Positions 1 through 11,856 of a DNA stretch of 32,262 nt are shown one piece after another. The notes under the pieces were generated by a model, which saw nothing but the letters and a program-made list of their open reading frames with translations, was not told the origin of the DNA and made no database searches. Each line of letters begins with the position of its first letter. Position 1 is the stretch's first letter. The position numbers and the translations under genes were made by a program. Origin of the DNA: Deltaproteobacteria bacterium (GTDB lineage: Bacteria; Desulfobacterota; BSN033; UBA1163); assembly GCA_020059605.1 (NCBI GenBank), contig JAGVBT010000066.1:1-32262 (forward strand). The letters are read 5' to 3'.

Positions 1-20
1 GGATTTCGGATTTCGGATTT
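1..20. repeat. Edge of an intergenic word repeat (ggatttc units)
   Basis: Almost three tandem copies of the 7-base word ggatttc lie directly after the leuS stop codon and run off the window edge. The same word makes up the repeat arms at 3957-4052, 22491-22628, 25033-25165 and 29846-29886. Only one arm is visible, so the full element cannot be judged. Confidence 0.6.
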
Positions 21-2618
21 TTAACATACAATGTTGACCAGTTTTCGGGGGACGAGGACGATCTTTTTAATCTCCTTGTTTTCGGTCATCTTTTGGATCT
101 TTTCGGTTTTTAGGGCCCAGGCCTTGATCTCTTCCTCTCCGTAGGAGGTGGGCACAACGATCCGGTCTCTCACCTTTCCGTTCACCTGGACGACAATCAG
201 AACTTCGTCTTCAAGGACCGCCTCCCGATCATAATCCGGCCAGGCCCTCCGGATCACGGATTCCCTGTTCCCCAACGCCTCCCAGAGTTCCTCGGCAAAG
301 TGCGGGACGAACGGGGAAAGCAGAATGACGGTCGTTTCAATGGCCTCTTTCAGCGCCTTGCCGGAGAGTTCGTCTTTCCGTTCCTTGACTTCGGAAGCAT
401 AAACCTCGTTCACCAACTCCATGATGGCGCTGATGGCTGTATTAAAATGAAACCGCTCGATATCCTCCGTCACCTTCTTGATCGTCTTATGGGTCTTCTG
501 GCGAAGGAGCCTTGCATCGCCATCCAACGGAGTCCCGAAAGGGAAGGAGGCTAAACTTTGGAGACGGCCGGATTGCTCAGAGAGGAGCCTCCAGACCCGG
601 TTTAGAAACCGGAAGGCCCCATCCACCCCCTGATCGCTCCAGTCCAGGTCTTTCTCTGGCGGGGCGGCAAAGAGACAGAAGATTCGCGCAGTATCGGCCC
701 CGTACTTATCGATCAGATACTCAGGGTCCACCACATTTCTCTTTGACTTGGACATCTTCTCAAGCCTTCCCACGGTGATCTTCCCCCCGCACTTCCGGCA
801 GGTGAAAGTTTCTCCTTTCCCCTCCATTTCGTTTGGAAACAGATAACCGTCCCTGGGACACTCGAGAACCTCCTTGCAAACCATCCCCTGGGTGAGGAGG
901 TTGGTGAAAGGTTCCTCGACGTTGACCCATCCCATCTCCTTCAAGACGCGGGTGAAAAAGCGGGAATAGAGTAGATGGAGAATGGCATGTTCAATGCCGC
1001 CGATGTATTGATCGACCGGCATCCAGTAATCGACCCGCTTCCTGTCGAGAGGCCCTTCATGGAAGTCGGGGCAGGCAAACCGATCGAAGTACCAGGAGGA
1101 TTCGACAAAGGTGTCCATCGTATCCGTCTCCCTCCGTCCCGTTCCGCCGCATCGGGGACATTTCGTCTCCACGAACTCCTCCAGGCTGGCCAGGGGCGAC
1201 TCCCCCATCCCGGTCACTTCCACGTTGTGGGGGAGAAGAACCGGAAGGTCTTCTTCGGGAACGGGAACCGTTCCGCATCGGTCGCAATAGATCACGGGAA
1301 TAGGGGCTCCCCAGTAACGCTGTCTTGAAATCCCCCAATCCCTCAATCGGTAACTGATCTTCTTTCCGCCCAACCCTTTCGCCTCCAGGTGGGTTGCAAT
1401 CGCCTCCCTCGCCTGCAGGCTTCCCATTCCATTGAATTCGCCTGAGTTCACCAGATTCCCCTCCCCCTCATAGGCTTCGGCCATCGTCTCGGCGCTTAGC
1501 GTTTGATCGTGAGGCTGGATAACAACGATGAGAGGAAGCCCGTACTGTTTGGCGAATTCAAAGTCTCTCTGGTCGTGAGTGGGAACGGCCATCACGGCGC
1601 CCGTTCCGTATTCCATTAAAACAAAATTGGCAACGAAGATGGGCATCCTCGCTTTTGTCATCGGGTTGAGACAATAGGCGCCCGTGAAAACCCCTTCCTT
1701 TTCCGTCGTGGGAGCGGTCCTTTTCAACCGGTCCTGCCGTTTCATCTTCTCAACAAAATCCCTGACCTCTTTCTCCCGGGAGGTTCCCTTCGAAAGAGTC
1801 AGGGTCAGGGGATGTTCCGGCGCAAGGCTCATGAAGGTGGCGCCGAAGACCGTATCCTGCCGGGTGGTGAAGACCCGGATGAGTTCCTTCGAATTCTCCA
1901 TGGGGAAATGGATCTCCGCCCCGATCGACTTCCCGATCCAGTTTCTCTGCATCGTCAAGACACGCTCAGGCCAGCCGGGAAGTCTTTCACACCATTCCAG
2001 CAATTCCTCGGCATAATCGGTAATCTTGAAGAACCATTGTTCCAGATCCTTCTGGCTGACGCCCGGGTCATCCGCATGGCCCCGCCAGCAGGTCCCATCC
2101 CCCAACACCTGTTCATTGGCCAGAACGGTCTTGCAGATCGTGCACCAGTTGACCGTGGATCGTTTTTTATAGGCCAACCCTTTCTCATACATCTTCAGGA
2201 AGAAGAGCTGTTCCCAGCGATAATAGGAGGGATCGCAGGTGGCAAACTCCCGGCTCCAGTCATAGCTGAAACCCATTCGCTTCAGTTGCCTCTTCATGTA
2301 TTCGATGTTCTCATAGGTCCATTTGGCGGGATGGACGCCGTGTTCGATGGCTGCATTCTCTGCGGGCATGCCAAAGGCATCCCAGGCCATCGGATGAAGA
2401 ACATTGAACCCTTTCATCTTCTTGTAACGGGCCACGACATCCCCGATCGAGTAATTTCGCACATGGCCCATGTGGATCTTGCCCGACGGATAGGGAAACA
2501 TCTCAAGCAGGTAATACTTCTCCCTGTTTTCCTCTTCAATCGCCTGGAAAAGGTTCTGGTCCTCCCAGACCTTCTGCCACTTCTCTTCAATCTCTCTGGG
2601 GTTATATTTCTGGTTCAT
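21..2618 (-). CDS. leuS: Leucine--tRNA ligase
   Basis: A class I aminoacyl-tRNA synthetase of 865 residues, the usual length for bacterial LeuRS; it charges tRNA-Leu in the cytoplasm. Seen: the HIGH-type motif in [10 protein letters not shown] near residue 50, the long CP1 editing insertion, Cys pairs of the zinc-finger type (CTIC, CPRCG), the KMSKS loop as [12 protein letters not shown], and a C-terminal anticodon-binding and tail region ending in VNIVC. The chosen ATG has GAGGAG five bases upstream; the reading frame stays open to a TTG 12 bases further up, but that would place the Shine-Dalgarno inside the gene. It is the last visible gene of the minus-strand run that begins at xerC, and follows argG after a repeat-filled gap. 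leuS near the arg genes fits my recollection of deltaproteobacterial gene order. No internal damage is visible. Confidence 0.97.
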   Translation of the reverse strand: MNQKYNPREIEEKWQKVWEDQNLFQAIEEENREKYYLLEMFPYPSGKIHMGHVRNYSIGDVVARYKKMKGFNVLHPMAWDAFGMPAENAAIEHGVHPAKWTYENIEYMKRQLKRMGFSYDWSREFATCDPSYYRWEQLFFLKMYEKGLAYKKRSTVNWCTICKTVLANEQVLGDGTCWRGHADDPGVSQKDLEQWFFKITDYAEELLEWCERLPGWPERVLTMQRNWIGKSIGAEIHFPMENSKELIRVFTTRQDTVFGATFMSLAPEHPLTLTLSKGTSREKEVRDFVEKMKRQDRLKRTAPTTEKEGVFTGAYCLNPMTKARMPIFVANFVLMEYGTGAVMAVPTHDQRDFEFAKQYGLPLIVVIQPHDQTLSAETMAEAYEGEGNLVNSGEFNGMGSLQAREAIATHLEAKGLGGKKISYRLRDWGISRQRYWGAPIPVIYCDRCGTVPVPEEDLPVLLPHNVEVTGMGESPLASLEEFVETKCPRCGGTGRRETDTMDTFVESSWYFDRFACPDFHEGPLDRKRVDYWMPVDQYIGGIEHAILHLLYSRFFTRVLKEMGWVNVEEPFTNLLTQGMVCKEVLECPRDGYLFPNEMEGKGETFTCRKCGGKITVGRLEKMSKSKRNVVDPEYLIDKYGADTARIFCLFAAPPEKDLDWSDQGVDGAFRFLNRVWRLLSEQSGRLQSLASFPFGTPLDGDARLLRQKTHKTIKKVTEDIERFHFNTAISAIMELVNEVYASEVKERKDELSGKALKEAIETTVILLSPFVPHFAEELWEALGNRESVIRRAWPDYDREAVLEDEVLIVVQVNGKVRDRIVVPTSYGEEEIKAWALKTEKIQKMTENKEIKKIVLVPRKLVNIVC

Positions 2619-2639
2619 TCCACTCCTCAAACGGTAGTA

Positions 2640-2740
2640 AAAATCAGTTCAAGGTTCGTAGTTCGGAGTTCGGGGAAAGTCCCAAATTCTTCATTTCTGA
2701 ATCTTTCACTCCGAACTCATAACTCTGAACTCCAAACGGA
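2640..2740. repeat. Intergenic inverted word repeat (GAGTTCGG words)
   Basis: The argG-leuS gap is filled by two arms. On the plus strand the left arm has gttcgtagttcggagttcgg (2653-2675 region), and the right arm has ctccgaactcataactctg and gaactcc, ending at the base before the argG stop codon. The arms are degenerate tandem copies of AGTTCGG and are roughly reverse complements around an AT-rich centre, so the RNA could fold into a long imperfect hairpin behind argG. Confidence 0.6.
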
Positions 2741-3943
2741 CTATCCCCTCATCATCCTTCTGATCCGGAGCCGTAATGCGTTTAGTTTAATAAATCCCTC
2801 CGCATCTTTCTGGTTGTAGACCGTGTCTTTCTCAAAGGTCGCAAAACCCCCGTGGTAGAGAGACTTTTCGGACTTGCGGCCGATCACCGTGCAATTCCCC
2901 TTGTAGAGTTTCACGCGGACCGTTCCGGTGACATTTTTCTGCATCTCGTCGAGCGCCTTCTTGAGGACATCCATTTCCGGAGAAAACCAGTAGCCGTAAT
3001 AAATCAGCTCCGAAATTTTCGGGATCAAGCTGTCCCGGAAGTGCATCACCTCCCGGTCCATCGTCATCGATTCCGCCGCCCGGTGGGCGATGTGAAGAAT
3101 CGTTCCACCCGGCGTCTCATAGATCCCTCTCGACTTCATTCCCACATAGCGGTTCTCAACCATATCGACTCGGCCGATTCCATTCTGGCCTCCCAGTTCA
3201 TTCAATCGGGATAGCAGGTTCGCAGGGGAAAGCTCGACGCCGTCGACCCGCTTTGGAATTCCATCCTCAAAATCGATTTCAACAAGAGTCGGGCGATCCG
3301 GCGCCCTCTCGGGGGAGACGGAGAGAATAAACATATCCTCTGGCGGCTCGGCCCAGGGATCTTCAAGAATGCCTCCCTCGAAACTGATGTGAAGCAGGTT
3401 CCTGTCGGATGAATAGGGTTTTTCCTTCGTCACCGGGATGGGAATGCCGTTCTCTCTGGCATAATTCATCAGCTCCTCACGCGAGGCGAATTTCCACTCC
3501 CGCCAGGGAGAGATCACACGAACATAAGGATTGAGGGCATAGTAGGTCAGCTCGAATCGGACCTGGTCATTCCCCTTCCCTGTCGCTCCATGCGCGACGG
3601 CATCCGCTCCCTCCAGCTGGGCGATTTCGATCTGCCTTTTTGCTATGAGAGGCCGGGCAATCGAGGTGCCGAGGAGGTAGGTCCCCTCGTAGATAGCATT
3701 GGCCTTCAGGGCCGTGAAGACGAAATCTCGTACGAATTCCTCCCTGAGGTCTTCGATATAGATCTTGCTCGCCCCCGTTGAGATCGCCTTCTCCTCGAGG
3801 AAGTCCAGTTCCTCCGCCTGTCCGACATCCGCAGTGAAGGCAACCACCTCACATCCAAACTCATTCTTTAACCATTTCAAGATGATGGAAGTATCCAGAC
3901 CCCCCGAATAAGCTAACACAACCTTCTTAACTTCGCCCTTCAT
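2741..3943 (-). CDS. argG: Argininosuccinate synthase
   Basis: Condenses citrulline and aspartate with ATP to argininosuccinate, the seventh step of arginine synthesis; cytoplasmic homotetramer. The 400-residue length is typical. Seen: the N-terminal ATP pyrophosphatase P-loop AYSGGLDTS at residues 11-19, [15 protein letters not shown] substrate loop as [15 protein letters not shown], and the [10 protein letters not shown] segment. The ATG at 3943 has a GAAGGGGG Shine-Dalgarno close upstream. It lies downstream of argD and argB, but argF (ornithine carbamoyltransferase), which makes its substrate citrulline, is absent from the run, as is argH. The upstream gap carries a word repeat, so co-transcription with argD is likely but the hairpin could lower read-through. 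Confidence 0.97.
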   Translation of the reverse strand: MKGEVKKVVLAYSGGLDTSIILKWLKNEFGCEVVAFTADVGQAEELDFLEEKAISTGASKIYIEDLREEFVRDFVFTALKANAIYEGTYLLGTSIARPLIAKRQIEIAQLEGADAVAHGATGKGNDQVRFELTYYALNPYVRVISPWREWKFASREELMNYARENGIPIPVTKEKPYSSDRNLLHISFEGGILEDPWAEPPEDMFILSVSPERAPDRPTLVEIDFEDGIPKRVDGVELSPANLLSRLNELGGQNGIGRVDMVENRYVGMKSRGIYETPGGTILHIAHRAAESMTMDREVMHFRDSLIPKISELIYYGYWFSPEMDVLKKALDEMQKNVTGTVRVKLYKGNCTVIGRKSEKSLYHGGFATFEKDTVYNQKDAEGFIKLNALRLRIRRMMRG

Positions 3944-3956
3944 AGAACCCCCTTCT

Positions 3957-4052
3957 ATTTCGGATTTCGGAATTCGGATTCCGGAATGAAATTTTTTAAA
4001 ATTCCTTATTTAAATTATTTTTACTCCGCAATCCGCATTCCGCATTTCGCAA
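3957..4052. repeat. Intergenic inverted word repeat (GGATTTCGG / GCGGAATGCGG words)
   Basis: The argD-argG gap contains a left arm of tandem ggatttcggaattcggattc words (about 3960-3986), an AT-rich centre (about 3987-4022), and a right arm of ccgcaatccgcattccgcat words ending at the base before the argD stop codon. The arms are approximate reverse complements. The left arm stops just before the Shine-Dalgarno of argG. Confidence 0.65.
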
Positions 4053-5246
4053 TTACGTTACACCCTTGAAGACTTCCTCCAGGGCCTCGATCATCCGGTC
4101 CACTTCTTCTTCGGTCACGATCAGCGGGGGAAGGAACCGGAGCACATTACCCATGGTGCAGTTGATGAGAAACCCTCGCTGCATCATCTCCTTGACAATG
4201 GAGCCTCCCTCCAGCTCCAGTTCCATTCCTAAAATCAACCCTCTCCCTCGAACCTCCCGGACAAAGGCGAATTTCTTTTTCAACTCCTCAAGTCTTGAAA
4301 AAAAATAGTTCCCCACTCTTTCGCAGTTTTTAAGCATCCCTTCTTCCAACATGGCCGTCAGGGCGGCGACACCTGCGGCCGTAGCCAGCGGATTACCTCC
4401 GAAGGTCGAGGCATGATCCCCGGGTTCAAAAACGTCCCCAACCCCTTTATGGATCAATAAGGCCCCGATGGGAACGCCTCCTGCCAGCGATTTGGCAAGC
4501 GTAAGCATGTCGGGCATGATCCCTTCATGCTCGTAAGCAAAGAGCCTTCCTGTACGGCCCATTCCCACCTGAACTTCGTCGAAGATGAGGAGGATTCCCT
4601 TTTCATCGCAGATCTCACGAAGGGATCGGAGGTAGCCTTCGGAAGGGATATTCACTCCGCCCTCTCCTTGAATGGGCTCTATTAAAACGGCGCAGGTCTT
4701 TTCATCGATGGCCTTTCTCAGCGCCTCGAGCTTGTCGAAGGGAACGTACTTGAAGCCGGGCATCAGTGGATCGTAGCCTTTGTGGTATTTCGTCTGAGCC
4801 GTGGCGGTCAGGGTGGCGAGGGTCCTCCCGTGGAAAGAACGCTCCATGGTGATGACTTCATATCGGCTTCCTCCCATCTTCGCCTTGGCATACTTGCGGG
4901 CAAGCTTCAAGGCCCCTTCATTCGCTTCGGCTCCGCTGTTGCAGAAGAAGACCTTGTCCGCAAAGGAGTGCCGGCAAAGGAGGGAAGCCAGCTGGATCTG
5001 GGGCTCGATGTAGTAAAAGTTTGAGACATGAAGCAGTTTTTCCGCCTGATCGTGGATAGCCTGAACCACCCTCGGATGGCAATGGCCCAGGTTGCAGACG
5101 GCAAGGCCCGACACAAAATCGAGATACTCCCTGCCCTCCTTATCCCATACCCGCGTCCCTTTCCCCCTCACCAGGACGATGGAATATCGCGCATAGGTAT
5201 GGGCGATATGCTTTTCCGATAACATCATTAACGTTTGTGAATCCAT
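4053..5246 (-). CDS. argD: Acetylornithine aminotransferase
   Basis: PLP-dependent class III aminotransferase that converts N-acetylglutamate semialdehyde to N-acetylornithine (it may also act in lysine synthesis). Seen: GLAVCNLGHCHP near the N-terminus, the PLP phosphate region FCNSGAEANEGALKLARK, the IFDEVQVGMGRTG stretch with the ring-binding Asp, the Schiff-base Lys in TLAKSLAGGVPIGA, and FGGNPLATAAG. The length, 397 residues, is normal. Two in-frame ATGs stand at 5252 and 5246; AGAGGT ends directly before the first and six bases before the second, so 5246 is preferred. It sits between argB and argG. Confidence 0.96.
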   Translation of the reverse strand: MDSQTLMMLSEKHIAHTYARYSIVLVRGKGTRVWDKEGREYLDFVSGLAVCNLGHCHPRVVQAIHDQAEKLLHVSNFYYIEPQIQLASLLCRHSFADKVFFCNSGAEANEGALKLARKYAKAKMGGSRYEVITMERSFHGRTLATLTATAQTKYHKGYDPLMPGFKYVPFDKLEALRKAIDEKTCAVLIEPIQGEGGVNIPSEGYLRSLREICDEKGILLIFDEVQVGMGRTGRLFAYEHEGIMPDMLTLAKSLAGGVPIGALLIHKGVGDVFEPGDHASTFGGNPLATAAGVAALTAMLEEGMLKNCERVGNYFFSRLEELKKKFAFVREVRGRGLILGMELELEGGSIVKEMMQRGFLINCTMGNVLRFLPPLIVTEEEVDRMIEALEEVFKGVT

Positions 5247-5269
5247 GATCATACCTCTAACTGGAAAAA

Positions 5270-6236
<967 letters not shown>

Positions 6237-6253
6237 TTAGCCCCCTAAAATGT

Positions 6254-6350
6254 GAAGGGTTCAAGGTTTTAAGATCAAAATGAAAAATGATGTTTTTATA
6301 ATCTTTAATTATTTCACCTGGCCGATTGAACCCTGGGACCCTTGAATCCT
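6254..6350. repeat. Intergenic inverted word repeat (GGGTTCAAGG words)
   Basis: The hslU-argB gap carries aagggttcaaggttttaag on the left and ccgattgaaccctggg plus acccttgaatcc on the right. These are approximate reverse complements with an AT-rich centre (6271-6315). The words differ from those in the neighbouring gaps but the architecture is the same. The right arm ends three bases before the hslU stop codon. Confidence 0.55.
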
Positions 6351-6352
6351 TT

Positions 6353-7680
<1,328 letters not shown>

Positions 7681-7684
<4 letters not shown>

Positions 7685-8214
7685 AACTCCTCAAGGATGA
7701 TACGGTCATTGGTGTAGATACAGATGGAGGCTGCAATCTTCATCGCCTCCTCGGCAATGGCTCTTGCATCCAAATCTGAGAATTGAGCCAGGGCCTTGGC
7801 CGCCGCATGGGCATAGGGTCCGCCGCTTCCGATGGCGGTTACCCCCTCGTCCGGTTCGATCACATCGCCGTTCCCGGAGATAACCAGGGAACGCTCACCG
7901 TCCGCAATGATGAGAAGGGCTTCCAGTCTCCTCAAAATCCGGTCGGTTCTCCAATCTTTTGCCAGCTCAACGGCCGACCGGAGGAGGTTCCCGTTATACT
8001 TTTCCAACTTCTCCTCAAATTTTGCGAACAGGGTAAAAGCATCCGCGGTTGCACCTGCAAACCCGGCAAGAACCCGGTCCTGGTAAATCCTTCGAACCTT
8101 TCTTGCGGTATGTTTCATCACGGTATGTTGAAGCGTGACCTGCCCGTCTCCGGCGATCACTACCTTGCCTTTATGCCGCACACATAAAATGGTCGTCCCG
8201 TGCATTTCGTGCAT
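7681..8214 (-). CDS. hslV: ATP-dependent protease proteolytic subunit HslV (ClpQ)
   Basis: Threonine peptidase of the HslUV complex. Maturation exposes the Thr of the [12 protein letters not shown] segment; other family marks are VIAGDGQVT, the [12 protein letters not shown] loop and AIGSGGPYA. Several starts are possible: tandem ATGs at 8229/8226 overlap the xerC stop codon, one at 8214 has GGAGA six bases upstream, and one at 8205 gives the shortest propeptide (MHG before TT). I chose 8214 because of its Shine-Dalgarno; the catalytic core is unaffected. The gene overlaps hslU by 4 bases at its 3' end. xerC-hslV-hslU is a common bacterial order. Confidence 0.96.
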
Positions 8215-8225
8215 TAGATTCTCCA

Positions 8226-9203
8226 TCATTTATCGTTCATCGTTCGTTTTTTTGTCCGATGGAAACTCCTCGGATGGGCCTTATCATAAACCTCCATCAA
8301 CTTGCCCGGGCTGAGGTGGATATACCGCTGGGTTGTCGATAGGCTGGCGTGCCCGAGCATTTCCTGAATCTCGCGGATATCGGCCCCTGCATCCAGGAGG
8401 TGCGTTGCAAAGCTATGTCGGAGGCTGTGCGGGCTTACCTTCCGGACAATACCGGAAGACCTCGTATAGGCTTTGACCAGCCTCCCTACGCTCCGGCTGG
8501 TGAACCTCCCGCCCCTCAGGTTGGTAAAAAGGGGCTCTTCCCCCTCCGGATCTCCACGCCGTTCAAGATAAGCGATCAGGGCTTTCTGGGCTTGACTCCC
8601 GATGGGAACAATCCGTTCTTTTCTTCCTTTTCCCATCACCTTTACGATTCCGAGGCGGAGGTCAAGATGGTCCAAATTCAGCCCTACCAGCTCCCCCACT
8701 CTCAGCCCGCTCGAATAGAGAAGTTCCAGTATGGCATGATCCCGCAAGACCCTTTTCTCTGTATCCGCCCCTTGGTTCTTCTCCGGAGGCCTTCCGGACA
8801 CCTCCATCAGCCTGAAGGTCTCATCCACGGTTAGTGTGGCAGGCAGGGGTTTCTCCACCTTGGGCGTGGAAACCGCCTTGGCCGGATTGGAAGAGACCAG
8901 TTTCTCTTTTAACAGGTACCTGTAAAAGGACCGTAGCGTCGAAATCTTTCTGGCAATCGAGCTTTTCTTATTTTTCCGATGAAGGAGGCTGAGATATTTC
9001 CGGATCACGATCCGGTCCGCTTTCTCCATGTCCGCCTTCCCTGACGGGGAAAGCTCCGTTTCTTGACTTTTTAAAAAATTTTCAAATTCTACCAGGTCTT
9101 TCCGATAGCACCGGCAGGTATGGGGAGAGGCATTCTTCTCTGCCGAAAGATAGCGGATAAATTGCCGGACGAGATCATTCTCTTCCACGGGGATATGATT
9201 CAT
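8226..9203 (-). CDS. xerC: Tyrosine recombinase XerC
   Basis: Site-specific recombinase expected to resolve chromosome dimers at dif. Seen: an N-terminal SAM-like core-binding domain ([23 protein letters not shown]), the first catalytic Arg in [12 protein letters not shown], the beta-hairpin Lys in [13 protein letters not shown], the [15 protein letters not shown] box with His and Arg, [10 protein letters not shown] with the second His, and the nucleophile Tyr in RYIHLS. About 325 residues from the ATG at 9203, which is close to family length; AGGAAAGGATA lies about 11 bases upstream. The frame is open to a TTG at 9263, giving a 20-residue extension without family support. XerC and XerD are hard to tell apart by eye; the link to hslVU favours XerC. 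Head of the minus-strand run; a promoter candidate lies at 9270-9299. Confidence 0.93.
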   Translation of the reverse strand: MNHIPVEENDLVRQFIRYLSAEKNASPHTCRCYRKDLVEFENFLKSQETELSPSGKADMEKADRIVIRKYLSLLHRKNKKSSIARKISTLRSFYRYLLKEKLVSSNPAKAVSTPKVEKPLPATLTVDETFRLMEVSGRPPEKNQGADTEKRVLRDHAILELLYSSGLRVGELVGLNLDHLDLRLGIVKVMGKGRKERIVPIGSQAQKALIAYLERRGDPEGEEPLFTNLRGGRFTSRSVGRLVKAYTRSSGIVRKVSPHSLRHSFATHLLDAGADIREIQEMLGHASLSTTQRYIHLSPGKLMEVYDKAHPRSFHRTKKRTMNDK

Positions 9204-9269
9204 TTTGCATGCTATCCTTTCCTGCCTTAGGGAGAGCAGGGTGGACCGAGAAATCATTATCAAAACATA

Positions 9270-9299
9270 ATTCTATAACACAAATTTTAAATTTATCAA
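9270..9299 (-). promoter_or_regulatory. Candidate sigma-70 promoter of the xerC-hslVU-arg run
   Basis: On the minus strand, TTGATA (9299-9294) is followed after 18 bases by TAGAAT (9275-9270), each matching five of six consensus bases. A second register, TATAGA at 9277-9272, gives a 16-base spacer. It lies about 65 bases upstream of the xerC ATG. The 9204-9549 stretch holds no convincing gene; besides this site it holds the dodecin promoter and ribosome binding site. Confidence 0.45.
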
Positions 9300-9477
9300 A
9301 GGGTTGGAAGGGTCCAAAATCTTCAATAGCGGTCATAGAGGTTATGCCAATCGGCCTTCTTGCCGTTTGAATCGTATTTTTTAAGGCAAATTGGCGCATT
9401 GTGCTTCAACGTCTTCCCGGAAGAACCTCCCAACCCTTTTCTGTTTTTTTATCTGATGGGCAAGAAAAAATTTCTCA

Positions 9478-9507
9478 TTGACATTTTAAAATATTTTTGT
9501 GTAAACT
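9478..9507 (+). promoter_or_regulatory. Candidate sigma-70 promoter of the dodecin gene
   Basis: A perfect TTGACA at 9478-9483 is followed by an AT-rich spacer and TAAACT at 9502-9507 (18-base spacer) or TGTAAA at 9500-9505 (16-base spacer). It stands about 45 bases upstream of the dodecin start. Confidence 0.5.
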
Positions 9508-9549
9508 GTTTGGCACGGATTCAACTTTTAACCAAAGGAGGTGATACGG

Positions 9550-9762
9550 ATGACGGAGCCAAGAGTTGCGAGGGTAACGGAAATTATTGCAGGTTCTTCG
9601 AAAGGGTTTGAAGATGCGCTTAAGATCGGGTTTGCAAGGGCAACCAAAACCTTAAGGGGCATCACCGGATTGCGTGTGGTTGAACATCGAGTGGCTGTTG
9701 AGAATTCGAAGATTACCGAATATCGTGTGAGAATGGAGGTCATCTTCGTCCTCGAAACATAA
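9550..9762 (+). CDS. Dodecin family protein (no tryptophan)
   Basis: A 70-residue protein of the dodecin family, which forms hollow dodecamers that bind flavins and buffer free flavin. Seen: VTEIIAGSSKGFEDALKIGFARATKTLRGITGL, then VVEHRVAVENSKITEYRVRMEVIFVLE, which fits the beta-alpha-beta-beta fold and the family length. The flavin-stacking Trp expected just after the KTLR segment is absent, and there is no Trp anywhere in the protein, so flavin stacking as in classical dodecins is unlikely. The start is fixed by a near-perfect ribosome binding site, AAAGGAGGTGAT at 9534-9545, eight bases from the ATG; an upstream in-frame GTG at 9541 would lie inside that site. It is monocistronic, with its own promoter and terminator. 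Confidence 0.9.
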   Translation: MTEPRVARVTEIIAGSSKGFEDALKIGFARATKTLRGITGLRVVEHRVAVENSKITEYRVRMEVIFVLET

Positions 9763-9776
9763 CGAGATCATTCCTT

Positions 9777-9834
9777 AAAAAAAGGCCCTACCCTTCACAA
9801 GCCGGACCGACTTATTGGGGGTAGGGCCATTTTT
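9777..9834. terminator. Bidirectional rho-independent terminator
   Basis: GGCCCTACCC (9784-9793) pairs perfectly with GGGTAGGGCC (9819-9828) around a 25-base loop. The stem is flanked by an A-run on the left (9777-9783) and a T-run on the right (9830-9834), so it can serve transcripts from both strands. It separates the convergent dodecin gene and heptose kinase gene. Confidence 0.85.
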
Positions 9835-9845
9835 GGGGCCCTGTT

Positions 9846-10826
9846 CTATTGGGAACGCCGGCTCTCCTTGATGACGTTGATCAATTCCTCCTGATCGACC
9901 GTTGCCGTCCCCACCTTTCCTACAACAATTCCCGCCGCATGATTGGCCAGCTCCGCCGCCTTTCGGATCGAACCCCCCGCTCCCAGCGCAAGCGCCATCG
10001 TACCGATCACTGTATCGCCTGCGCCGGTCACATCATACACTTCCCTGGCCTTGGTCTGGACCAGAAGGGGCCTTTTACGGGGTTCAAAGACGGCCATCCC
10101 ATCTTCCCCTCTCGTAATCACCATGGCGTCGCACTTCAGCCTCTTCAAAAGGATCCCGCCCGCCCTGTGCAAAGAGGATGCATCCGTGATGGGGATGCCT
10201 GAAGCAGAGCTGGCTTCGCCCGTATTGGGAGTGATCACGGTGGCCCCCCTGTATAAAAAGAAATTTTTTATCTTCGGGTCCACCATCACAAACCTCCCGG
10301 CTCCTCCGGCCGCCCGGATGGCATGTCTAACCAGATTCTTTGTCAAAAGACCTTTCTCATAATCGGACAGGATGATCCCATGAAAACCCTTGATGCTTTT
10401 CTCCAGATATCCCGAAAGCGTTCGAACCGAAGAGGTCTCCGGTTGCCGGGCCGTCTCCCGGTCGATCCGAATCACCTGCTGATGGTGGGCGATAATCCGG
10501 GTCTTGACCGTGGTCTGCCTTCCCGGTTCGATCAATACTCCCTGCCGTTCTATACCCATCTCTCCCAGTTTTTGCATCACCTTCCTGCCCATCTCGTCAT
10601 CCCCGACCACGCCACAGAGGGAGGCCTGTCCGCCGAGGGAATGGATATTATTGACCACATTGGCCGCCCCCCCCAGGAGAAAGGTCTCTTTTTCCACAAC
10701 GAGCACCGGGACCGGGGCTTCAGGGGAGATCCGGGTAACATTCCCCCAGATGAACCGGTCTAACATAATATCCCCCACGACAAGAATCCTGACTCCCGAA
10801 AATCTCCTGATGATTTTTTCAAACAT
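9846..10826 (-). CDS. D-glycero-beta-D-manno-heptose-7-phosphate kinase (RfaE domain I)
   Basis: PfkB-family sugar kinase that makes heptose 1,7-bisphosphate for ADP-heptose and the lipopolysaccharide core. Seen: ILVVGDIMLDRFIWGNVTRISPEAPVPV at the N-terminus, GGAANVVNNIHSLGG, the NTGEAS region, and the catalytic anion-hole motif TGAGDT near the C-terminus. Only the kinase domain is present; the cytidylyltransferase half of a fused HldE is missing, so a separate nucleotidyltransferase gene is expected elsewhere. I chose the ATG at 10826, which gives the family N-terminus and has GGAG and AAAGGG upstream; an in-frame ATG at 10868 overlaps the stop of the epimerase as ATGA and would add 14 residues. 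It shares an operon with the epimerase, which points to surface polysaccharide. Confidence 0.92.
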   Translation of the reverse strand: MFEKIIRRFSGVRILVVGDIMLDRFIWGNVTRISPEAPVPVLVVEKETFLLGGAANVVNNIHSLGGQASLCGVVGDDEMGRKVMQKLGEMGIERQGVLIEPGRQTTVKTRIIAHHQQVIRIDRETARQPETSSVRTLSGYLEKSIKGFHGIILSDYEKGLLTKNLVRHAIRAAGGAGRFVMVDPKIKNFFLYRGATVITPNTGEASSASGIPITDASSLHRAGGILLKRLKCDAMVITRGEDGMAVFEPRKRPLLVQTKAREVYDVTGAGDTVIGTMALALGAGGSIRKAAELANHAAGIVVGKVGTATVDQEELINVIKESRRSQ

Positions 10827-10864
10827 CGACCCTTTCTCCATCACATGACCCTGGTAGGGACGAT

Positions 10865-11827
10865 TCATGAATCGCCCCTACCAATGACTCCTTGCTTTTG
10901 AAAATACTCCACCGTCTTTCTCAATCCTTCCTCGATTCGGACCCCCGGGTCGTAATTTAACACTGTTTTCGCCCGCCGGATGTCCGCCAGCGAGTGCCTG
11001 ACATCTCCTGTTCTTGGCTCTTCGTAGGAGGGTGATACATGCGAGCCAATAATATCCTGGAGAATCTTTAACAACTGATTTAACGAGACCCTCCTGCCGC
11101 AGGCGACATTGACCGCCTCCCCGCGGGTATGCTCTGCCCCCATAGCCAGGAGATTGGCGTGGACCACGTTATCGATATAGGTAAAGTCCCTGGACTGCTC
11201 TCCATCGCCGAAGATGACCGGAGGCCGGCCCAATAGGAGAGCATCAATAAATCTCGGGATGACGGCCGAATAAAGGGAAGTTGGATCCTGCTTCGGACCG
11301 AAGATATTGAAATACCTCAGCGAAATGGTTTCGATCCCGTAAAGTTCGAAAAAGAGGCGGCCATACTCCTCCCCGATATATTTCTGCAAGGCATAAGGCG
11401 AAAGGGGATTGGGAACCATCTCCTCTTTTTTAGGCAACACAGGAGTATCCCCATAGACCGAAGAAGAGGAGGCATAGACCAACCGTTTCACTCCCGCATC
11501 CTTTGCGGCAACAAGCGCATTCACCGTCCCTCCGGCATTCACCTCATTGGAGGTCAGGGGATCTTCAACCGACCGTTGAACCGACGGAAGGGCCGCCTGG
11601 TGAAACACATACTCCATCCCTTCCATGGCCTTCCGGCAGACCATCCGGTCGCGGATGTCGCCCTCGAGAATCTCCAGAAAGGGATAAACCTCTTCAAAGT
11701 TTAAATTCTCCCGTTTCCCCGTTGAAAAATCGTCCAGGACCCGAACCCGATGGCCCATCCTGAGCAATGCCTCCGTCAGGTTCGACCCGATAAACCCGCC
11801 CCCCCCCGTCACCAGCGCTGTCGCCAT
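10865..11827 (-). CDS. NAD-dependent nucleotide-sugar 4-epimerase (SDR family, GalE/WbpP-like)
   Basis: Extended short-chain dehydrogenase of 320 residues. Seen: the NAD-binding TGGGGFIGSNL at the N-terminus, the DDFSTGKRENL segment, the catalytic Ser in SSSVYG and the YxxxK pair in SPYALQKYIGEEY, then RYFNIFGPKQDP and an AVIPRFIDALL stretch. The pattern SLRYFNIFGPKQDPTSLYSAVIPRF is closer to UDP-GlcNAc/UDP-Glc 4-epimerases of the WbpP type than to classical GalE, so the exact sugar is not settled. The ATG at 11827 has AAAGGAG eight bases upstream. It overlaps the heptose kinase by the ATGA arrangement if the longer kinase start is used. It likely supplies a sugar for O-antigen or exopolysaccharide. 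Confidence 0.88.
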   Translation of the reverse strand: MATALVTGGGGFIGSNLTEALLRMGHRVRVLDDFSTGKRENLNFEEVYPFLEILEGDIRDRMVCRKAMEGMEYVFHQAALPSVQRSVEDPLTSNEVNAGGTVNALVAAKDAGVKRLVYASSSSVYGDTPVLPKKEEMVPNPLSPYALQKYIGEEYGRLFFELYGIETISLRYFNIFGPKQDPTSLYSAVIPRFIDALLLGRPPVIFGDGEQSRDFTYIDNVVHANLLAMGAEHTRGEAVNVACGRRVSLNQLLKILQDIIGSHVSPSYEEPRTGDVRHSLADIRRAKTVLNYDPGVRIEEGLRKTVEYFQKQGVIGRGDS

Positions 11828-11856
11828 GATCAAAACTCCTTTCCCGTGATATCTTC

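Noticed and set aside
1812..2819. A 335-residue open frame on the plus strand opposite leuS
   Set aside because: It is the antisense shadow of the conserved leuS sequence, has no recognisable domain and would run into argG.
9175..9399. A 74-residue open frame on the minus strand upstream of xerC
   Set aside because: It overlaps the xerC start in another frame, covers the candidate xerC promoter and has no family likeness.
9510..9526. TGGCAC resembling a sigma-54 (-24/-12) promoter before the dodecin gene
   Set aside because: The -12 half (TTGC at the right distance) is missing; the base-perfect TTGACA upstream is the better explanation.
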